NCBI GenBank assembly: GCA_030142905.1
Contig: JASJOG010000060.1
Coordinates: 984,001 to 1,048,000, forward strand
Length of the DNA: 64,000 nucleotides
Origin: Heliopora coerulea
Lineage: Eukaryota; Cnidaria; Anthozoa; Scleralcyonacea; Helioporidae
Reading direction: 5' to 3'
Positions 57,250 through 64,000 of the stretch are shown here, one piece after another. Every line of letters begins with the position of its first letter. Position 1 is the stretch's first letter. Both the position numbers and the translations under genes were made by a program. The notes beneath the pieces are model-generated. The model searched no databases. It saw nothing but the letters and a program-made list of their open reading frames with translations, and was not told the origin of the DNA.

Positions 57250-58330
57250 TATCCTTTTCTGGGTTGAATCACTTTGGTTGCAAAAACATTTGGGTGTCAG
57301 AGTATCATCTGGATTTTGGTAAATAGTTTTAATGTTTCTACTTAATATTTTTTTTCCATATAGTTCGTTTGTGATTATCTTTTATATCCTCACCAATATT
57401 TGTGGCCATATTTTAGAAAAAGTTCCTCATCGGGTTTTATAGGTTTGTTTGTGGATCCATAAATTTTAAGCTTATATTTATTTTGATGATCACAATATAA
57501 TGATATGTTTCCTAATCGATTGTTCCTTTTATCATTTGCATATCGCAATGCATTGTCTGTTGTATTACTTGAGTTAATGCAAGGTGAATTAGGTTCATCA
57601 CCATCACAAATTGAGTATGGTACTGTTATTCATTCCCTATATTTTTGTTCCAATTCTCTTTTGTGATATTCTTCTTCCTGAATACATTCCTAGTCTTTTG
57701 TCTTTTCAGAAGGGTTTATTGAAAATAATCCAAGGTTTTATTGACAGGTTATCTTCTTTTCCAAGATGTATCCAAAATTTTTTTGTTTGATTCGTTCTGT
57801 TTTTACATCTTGTGACATGTCGTATGGAAGATTGAATTCTTTGTCATCGATTTGGCATTTTTTTTATGAAACAACATAAGTTTTTATACCTGCATTTTTT
57901 TTAATAATTGAAATAATATTTTCAATTTTTGTGTTTACAATTGATGGCACGTCTTTTATTTGATCATTCATAGCTTGTTGCCTTTTTTTACTTCCTCAAT
58001 GGTGAAATAAAAGAGATCCACTTGATCACCTGATGTTTTTTCAAAATGTTCTAAACTTTCTTGGAATATAAATGGTGAAAACAACATATTTTCATTTTTG
58101 TTTTGTATGCATGTGAATGGATAGACCTTTTTTTCCTCTATTAAATTTTTAAAAAAAAAAATTTAGATTTCAACAACTGTCATGGATGGTCTGTCTTGTG
58201 GTAAAAATCCTTTTTTGAAATTTAAGTATGTCTTTGTTTAGAATTCACCCTCTATGCAGGTGCATTCTGGAGGGAGAGATGAACATGGTGAGAGTAACAT
58301 GGATGACTTAAAATCACTAGAAACACACTG
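57250..58330 (-). pseudogene. SET-domain gene, second copy
   Basis: Minus strand, divergent from the polymerase start at 58679. Near 58060-57990 it reads ESLEHFEKTSGDQVDLFYFT, matching the copy at 6.9 kb. The SET part near 57640-57400 reads PYSICDGDEPNSPCINSSN, NALRYANDKRNNRLGNISLY and PIKPDEELFLKYGHKYW, which ends in the Tyr-Gly-x-x-Tyr typical of SET C-termini. Several stops and frameshifts interrupt it. Confidence 0.6.
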
Positions 58331-58678
58331 CTGCTGTTCATTTTTTTCATGGAATAAGTTTGCAAAGAGGAGGAACAATAATATTGAAAAAGATGAGTAA
58401 AGTAAAATTTGATGGGTGAATAGAAAGTGTGAGATTTAAGTTAATTTCATACACTTATCAATTAGTTGTATGAATACATCATCAAATGTCTCAAATTGAT
58501 CTTATGTTGTTATTGAAGAAAGTGTTTTCATTTGTTGTAAATATTGTGAAAGTATTTTTTTACCAAATTTCCAGAGTGAGAATTCTCTACAGCCACAATG
58601 AGGGCTGAAATGTTGACTGATCAAATGTTATTCAATGTGTTGTAGAGTAATAAAGCAATAGAAGTAAATGGGTGGGAA
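58331..58678. promoter_or_regulatory. Divergent intergenic region of SET/PolB pair
   Basis: About 350 bp between the SET and polymerase starts, likely holding both promoters. AT-rich; no defined motif. The corresponding spacer at about 6.9 kb is much shorter. Confidence 0.3.
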
Positions 58679-59330
58679 ATGACAATGATTATAAGCACTT
58701 TTCCTGATGGAAAGGTTGTTAAGAAGCATGGTGGTAACAGGAAAAAATTGTATCAGCATTTGGGTAAGGAGTTAGATCAAACTGGTAGTGGTAGAAAGAA
58801 AGTATTGCAGCAATATGATAGACTTGATAAAAGTGTGCCAAATGATTGTTTTGTTGTGGCATTATTAATTGGTTTAAGTTACTGTAAGAAAACAAATTTA
58901 TTCAAATTATTGCAATTGGGTAGAAAGATTGATGATTTAATAAATGCAACAGATGTATGTAATGTTTATGAAAAAATTGGAATTTTACCCCCTTGTGCTA
59001 TTTTGGTTAGAGATTTTTTGAGTGTTTGCAACAATTTTCTTAAGGAAAGAGGTGTTGATTTGGTGGCATTTTCTTTGGAATTTGACAATACAAACTTCAA
59101 AGGTTGAATAATGGACACTATGATCTTGTGTTAAGTTTTTCATAATTTATTTATGAATGTACACATACTTTCTATGCAAAGTGTATGCAACGTTTTGATA
59201 GTACATCACATCATATTTGTTTGATTCTTACTATGTGTTACAAGTGTTACAGGATTCATTATAAATTTGAACATGATGTAAACTCAAATGCCAATTATAT
59301 GGATTGTATTTTTACAACTGCCATTGTTTC
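58679..59330 (+). pseudogene. Polinton DNA polymerase B, N-terminal part
   Basis: Starts at a plus-strand frame opening at 58679 and reads 142 codons: FPDGKVVKKHGGNRKKLYQH, SVPNDCFVVALLIGLSYC and GVDLVAFSLEFDN. A frameshift near 59105 leads to NGHYDLVLSFS and FMNVHTFYAKCMQRFDSTSH with following Cys pairs, equivalent to FCKKCTRHFD in the copy at 5.7 kb. The rest of the gene is absent, cut by PLE tail sequence after 59330. Confidence 0.7.
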
Positions 59331-59800
59331 AATGTTGCAAGCAAGGATCCAGGCGAAAATCTCAATCTTAAAACAAATATTAATGCCCAGCAAAGTACAT
59401 GCAATAAGGCCATGATTTATAAAAGATACAAGTTTATTAACAGCACTGTTTTGTTGCATCTTGCAACATCATCAGAGTATGAATAAATTAAATAAAATCC
59501 ACATAATTGGCATTCGATATTTGAATTTACATCATGTTCAAATTTATCGTGAATTGTGTAACACTTGTAACACATAGTGGGAATCAAACAAATATGATGT
59601 ACTATCTCTCTCTTTTAACCATTCTATGCATTTCCGTTTCCCATACATCTTGTAATATAACACCTACTTTATATCTTTAAGCTTGTAAATGTGATACTCT
59701 GATGATGTTGCAAGATGCAGCGAACTGTTAGTGCTGTTGATAAACTTATTTCTTTTATAAATCACGGCCTTAATATTTGTTTTAAGATCATTTCAATAAT
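59185..59800. repeat. Inverted PLE 3' tails
   Basis: 59448-59620 (-) and 59580-59800 (+) are two copies of a tail with ACTCTGATGATGTTGCAAGATGCA..TAATAAACTTGTATCTTTTAT, facing opposite ways. The block 59190-59310 (+) repeats the sequence rc to 59500-59610, giving an inverted repeat of over 100 bp. Confidence 0.75.
59699..59725 (+). ncRNA. Hammerhead-like core in PLE tail
   Basis: CTGATGAT-GTTGC-aagat-GCAGC-GAAC: core plus a perfect 5-bp stem II allowing one G-U pair. Partial; no stem III seen. Confidence 0.35.
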
Positions 59801-59955
59801 ATTTTTAAAGATATGAGAAGCAATGTGGAAAGATTATCCCCTTATTCTATTTTCATAAGTTGTTCGACATTTTTTTTTTTTTAGAACAAGAAATATAATA
59901 CATATGATTGTAATACACATTTCAAATAAATGACAAATTTTTTAATAGTAAACAT

Positions 59956-59982
59956 GTTTCGGCATACTTATGCCATCTTCAG
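59956..59982 (-). ncRNA. Hammerhead-like core, 60-kb PLE tail
   Basis: On the minus strand CTGAAGAT-GGCAT-aagt-ATGCC-GAAAC, just 3' of the GIY-YIG gene end at 60085. Best stem II of the set. Confidence 0.45.
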
Positions 59983-60084
59983 TACAGTGGAAGAGATCTA
60001 ATTATAATTTACAATAGGATATATACTCATAACATGTCAAGTGATGTGGATGTTAAATTACAATGTTGAGAAGGTGGAAAATAT

Positions 60085-62286
60085 TTACAAGTTGAAAACG
60101 GTGTTAAGGTGGTGTACCTGTTTATTAAGGTCTGGTTTAAGTTTCTTAATGTAAAGTGCTTCTTTGAGTTTTAATGAAAAAGGAGAGTTAGCAGTGTTTA
60201 GGACATGAAAGCATGATGGTGTGAAGTTAGATTTACATTGAGGTGAAGTGAGGAAGTGTTTAAAGATGTGTGAGTTTTTGTCGGAAGTCATATGCTCCTT
60301 AATCTGTGTGGATAGGTGGCAAGTGGTTTCACCAATATAGTGAGAATTACATCCTCCACAAGATAATTCATAGATCACACATGTTTTAAGGAGAGGTGGA
60401 ATGGGACCTTTGAAGCTAAAGGAATTATTTATTTTGAAAGAAAAGTAAACTATTTTGAGATCTAAGTCAATACAAAAGCATTTAACAAGGTTCCGTAGTT
60501 TCCGTTCAGTAATTTGTGAGTAAAAGCCGATGTAAGGTAGTTTAAAATAGTAGGTGTTGGGTTTGGTCGTAGTAGGTTGACAAGTATAGTTTGATGGGTC
60601 TGAGTTGTTGGTGTCGTTGTGTGATTTGATGACTTTGTCAATGAAGTGAAAAGGAAATGAATTGCGTTTTAATGTGTCAATTAATGCATTCACGTCACGT
60701 TGGTAGCCAGTGGATGTGTTGTTAATTTTGCATGTGTAGTTGAGAAGAGTTTTTATTTGTCCTGTTTTGTAATTGTGTGATGTGAAACTGAGAAAATTCA
60801 TTAAGAGTCCGGTGTAAGTTTTCTTGTGAAAGATAGAAGTTGTGCACGTGTCTGAATTAGCATCTTTTGTGATGAGTATATCTAAGAATGGCAGTTTGTT
60901 GTCTTGTTCTTTTTCAAGAGTAAATCTGATGTTCTTGTGTTGTAAGTTTAAATAATTACAAAATGATAAGGCATCAGTATCATTATTGAGAACACAAAAT
61001 ATATCGTCTACATAGCATCTCTAAAATAATACATTAGGTCCATCATAATTGGTAATCCAATTCCCTTCATGATAGCCCATGAAGAGATAAGCGAGTACTG
61101 GTGCTAATGGGGAACCCATTGCAACCCCGTCAATTTGGTCATAAAACAGTCTGTTGAATAAAAAATGCGTTTGCGATGTAGCGATAGTGAATAGTTGTTT
61201 GAGGTCATTTCTGTTGATGTTGAAGTTAGGATGCTGAGAAAAGATGAGATCTAGTGCGATGTCTATGGTTTCAGATAAAGGTATGTTAGTGAAGAGACTT
61301 TGAGCATCAAATGACACAATGTATTTGTTGTTAATGTCTTGGTTATGGATTTCATTGACAAAAGAAAAAGAGTCTTTAGTAGTATGGTCATTAGGAATAA
61401 TAGGGTCGAGTAACATGCATAAGTATTTAGATAGGTTGTAGTTGTAGGAGCCGATGGAAGAAACTATAGGTCTAAGAGGAGGTGGTGTGCTGGGTTCTTT
61501 ATGTTTGTGAAGTTTGGGTAGACCATAGAACCAAGCTGGTTGTGAACCTTTTGGATAAATACTGTAACTTGGTTTCTCTAAGTATCGTGGGATCCTTATC
61601 TAACAGTTTAAATTTAGATTCATTGTTAATTATTTCCAAACAAGAAGTTTTATATACCTTTCAGTCCATTATTACTACACCATTGCCCTGTCTGGTTTGA
61701 GCGATATTATGTCCTTATTGTTGCAAATGTTTTTCAAGATGCGGTATTTCTTTAAATTGGATGGTGAAGGATGATAGGAGACGTAGCTTTATGTGGTATG
61801 TATTAATTAATTCTTTATGGGGATGTAGTCTTCTTCATGTTTGACTGTATTTTTGATGGTGTAATGAATGCATTCAAATGTTGATAGGATATCTGCATGG
61901 TTGAGTCTTGGAGGTTTGATGGAGAAGTAAAGGCCATTCTTTAGTAAATCAAGTTCTTCCAGTTTAAGTTCTTGTGAGGATAAATTGGTGATGGTTTCTT
62001 TGTGAGTGAAAGGTAGCATTTTGTTCTTAGTGACGTTTTTAAGTTTCTTGTGGTGGTTGCATAGTAGCTTGTTTATCTTCTCATTGATGTTCTTTGTTAA
62101 AGCCTTCTTTAGGATATACCAGTCAATGAGGTTCAGGATGTTTTTTCGTTCCGATGTTTTCTTGGTCAGGTCATTCTCTAGCTTTTGTTTTTCTTTTGAC
62201 TGTTTGATAGCAGAGTGAAGCAGTTGTTTGTGGATGGCATGGACATCTTGGTTGTGGAAAGCAAACAAATTTTGGGAAGACATCAA
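60085..62286 (-). pseudogene. PLE RT and GIY-YIG, nearly complete
   Basis: Minus strand. The N-terminal frame 62286-61807 is coiled-coil-like. After broken frames (61800-61420, PAWFYGLPKLHKHKEPSTP) the RT frame 61416-61021 has IVSFDAQSLFTNIPLSETID and DGVAMGSPLAPVLAYLF, then a stop (TAC to TAG) just before RCYVDDIFCVLNND, the catalytic box. FLDILITKDANSD follows, and the frame stays open to 60085 with the GIY-YIG domain CNSHYIGETTCHLSTQIKEH. Different PLE lineage from the 45-48 kb pair. Confidence 0.85.
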
Positions 62287-62805
62287 AGGACTGACAATCT
62301 CTTAAGAAATTCACATCCAGATCAGCTTTCCGTTTCTTGGTCAATAACTTCTCTAGTGTTTGGAGGTCAGATAAAGAAACCTTTTCTTCATATTTTTGTG
62401 CTAAGTCATAGATAATATTTCCATATTATCCACTGGCTACCAATGTGACTTGAACGCATTAATTGACACGTTAAAATGTAATTCATTTCCTTTTCACTTC
62501 ATTGACAAAGTCATCAAATCACACAACGACACCAACAACTCCGACCCATCAAACTATACTTGTCAACCTACTACAACCAAACCCAACACCTACTATTTTA
62601 AACTACCTTACATTGGCTTTTACTCACAAATTACTGAACGGAAACTAAGGAGCCTCGTTAAACGCTTCTGTATTGACTTAGATCTCAATATAGTTTACTC
62701 TTCTTTCAAAATAAAAAATTCCTTTAGCTTCAAAGGTCCCATTCCATCTCTCCTTAAATCATGTGTGGTCTATGAATTATCTTGTGGGGGATGTAATTCT
62801 CACTA

Positions 62806-63978
62806 CAGTCAACTCTTGCCTTGCGGACACCCCGCTATTACGGACACCCTATAATTCCGGACAGATGGTAAATCCCCGGCCGAAACTACTATGAAATGTA
62901 TTGAAATAACTCTCACTATTATGGAATTGCGGACACTTCATGCGGTCCCAAACTAACATTTGTATTGTTTTACAACGGACACCTGTTTGTCAGCTGAAGT
63001 ACTTTGAATATTCTGTTCGTCATTACTTCTGTCGACAAAAATGACAGACAAAATATTAACGTGTCTTTTAATACGACCAAGGTTTATCTTCCGATCTTCA
63101 AAGTTCTTCCACTCTGTTTACATTACTTTCGAGGCTTTTCAGTTTGTTTTGCCGTTTCAATGCTCGTGACAGACTTGCGCTTTTGTGTAGACTGTGCAGT
63201 GGCTATTCCTTCTTGTTTGTCTCGCAAGGACTGCCTGGCTATATCACTGTCAGTAATGAGTTTTTCAAGTCTTGTCAAATATTTATGTTCACCATGAAAC
63301 TTGTAAAGAACAGGAATCTCTAAACCCAGGCCAGCTCCTCTGTTTACACTCTTTCCACAAATGACAGCTTCTCCTCTGTGACGTACTCTTTTCAAAAATG
63401 AAGAAACAATTTTGGACAGTCCTAAAGGAATATGCCCCACAACTCGTCCGTTATTTTCTGTTATGGCCACAGCATGTGGATCTTTGGCATTTTCCGGTTC
63501 ACATTGAAGCACAAGAGTCATGTCAATTTCAGGCTGAAATTCGTCTTTGTAAACATGGTGGCCTCTCAACCAAGAATAATAAGACTTGTGTTCTTCACAC
63601 TTTTCTTGACTTGCCATCAATTTGTCAGCATTTGTCTGAAACATGATTACTAACTTGGCATAAGACGACTGAGTTTTGTTACGTTATTGTAGCTTTACAG
63701 TGAAGGAAAAGGCAATTGACACTGATTCATGTTACAGTTTGATTTTTGGTTTGGGTATATAAAATTTTTGATTTGTATTTTAATTTGTATTGTGTATTTA
63801 TATATCACAGTAAATATTAACTAGATATTGAAAGAAACTGGACATTTTAAAATAAAAAAGCAGTAATACATAGTAAAAGACATTTTACAACCTGACTTTG
63901 GGTCATTTTTCTCGCACCTCACTATTACGGACACCAAATAACAGTCCCCAGGGTGTCCGCAATAAGGAGAGTTGACTG
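62806..63978. mobile_element. TIR element carrying a HIRAN ORF
   Basis: 1,173 bp with ends CAGTCAACTCTTGCCTTGCG and, reversed, CAGTCAACTCTCCTTATTGC, flanked by TA (62804-62805, 63979-63980). GCGGACACC-type motifs repeat near both ends. The TSD and end sequence fit Tigger/pogo-type elements. It has no transposase but holds one intact ORF. Confidence 0.9.
63123..63644 (-). CDS. HIRAN-domain protein inside the TIR element
   Basis: Uninterrupted 173-codon frame. Residues about 24-85 form a HIRAN domain: RGHHVYKDEFQPEIDMTL, then CEPENAKDPHAVAI, then GRVVGHIPLGLSKIVSSFL. HIRAN domains, known from HLTF-type helicases, bind the 3' end of single-stranded DNA. The C-terminal part is charged (LRDKQEGIATAQSTQKRKSV). 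The start could be the first Met or the Met ten residues later (MASQEKCEE). Its intactness within an element and beside broken genes suggests recent movement or selection. No transposase neighbour. Confidence 0.8.
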   Translation of the reverse strand: MFQTNADKLMASQEKCEEHKSYYSWLRGHHVYKDEFQPEIDMTLVLQCEPENAKDPHAVAITENNGRVVGHIPLGLSKIVSSFLKRVRHRGEAVICGKSVNRGAGLGLEIPVLYKFHGEHKYLTRLEKLITDSDIARQSLRDKQEGIATAQSTQKRKSVTSIETAKQTEKPRK

Positions 63979-64000
63979 TATATTGGCAAAACCACTTGCC

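Larger units (their letters stand above)
62430..64000 (+). pseudogene. PLE right copy, split by HIRAN element
   Basis: A partial head-to-head copy of the 60-62 kb PLE. 62450-62805 reads MNALIDTLKCNSFPFHFIDK and CGGCNSHY, over 90 per cent identical by eye to the minus copy. The GIY-YIG domain is cut inside the codon for Tyr at 62804 by the TIR element and resumes at 63979 with IGKTTC, running off the window. No stops in the visible part. Confidence 0.85.

Overview
This window is animal (metazoan) nuclear DNA, AT-rich and packed with nested transposable elements. The case rests on spliced gene structure (GT-AG introns, phase-matched micro-exons, a TNF-receptor-type cysteine-rich exon) and on the repeat mix: Penelope-like elements (PLEs), DIRS, Polinton/Maverick, a Helentron-type Helitron, an esterase-ORF1 LINE, Tc1, Tigger/pogo and hAT MITEs. 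That mix fits a non-vertebrate animal such as a cnidarian or other aquatic invertebrate; the species cannot be fixed from sequence alone. No rRNA, CRISPR array or bacterial operon is visible.

Layout. 1-2.5 kb: a head-to-head PLE palindrome and tail. 2.5-10.4 kb: a decayed Polinton with packaging ATPase (-), protein-primed DNA polymerase B (-) and a divergent SET-domain gene (+) that is split by a Tc1 element (7.2-8.7 kb). 10.8-11.3 kb: one well-formed TNFR-like exon (-). 12.0-16.3 kb: a nearly full-length LINE (-). 16.65-about 23.1 kb: a Helentron with Rep, Pif1-type helicase and a terminal hairpin array. 24.9-27.8 kb: the likely host gene, a micro-exon gene with a membrane-anchor first exon and eleven 15- or 21-nt symmetric exons, followed by zinc-knuckle exons to 28.5 kb.

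29-37.4 kb: an unusual virus-like element carrying a family B polymerase, an SF1 helicase and a GIY-YIG-like tail in one gene, plus an HNH nuclease, a zinc-ribbon protein and small membrane or coiled-coil proteins; a Tigger element (30.3-33.5 kb) splits it. 37.4-49.1 kb: a DIRS element with recognisable terminal repeats and internal complementary region, itself invaded by a seven-copy tRNA-like array (16-bp direct repeats), a 753-bp hAT MITE (8-bp TSD) and an inverted PLE pair (14-bp TSD). 49.5-50.9 kb: unidentified Cys-rich coding remnants, possibly the other flank of the virus-like element. 51.05-54.37 kb: a Tc1 holding a non-autonomous Helentron copy; a second Helentron copy lies at 55.9-57.2 kb. 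57.2-59.3 kb: a second SET/PolB divergent pair, same arrangement as at 3-9 kb. 59.2-64.0 kb: another inverted PLE pair whose right copy is interrupted, with a TA duplication, by a 1,173-bp TIR element carrying an intact HIRAN-domain ORF.

Most element genes are broken by stops, frameshifts or lost catalytic residues. The intact-looking units are the micro-exon gene, the TNFR-like exon, LINE ORF1, the 400-aa PLE ORF, the DIRS recombinase frame and the HIRAN ORF. All identities come from reading motifs by eye; no database search was run.
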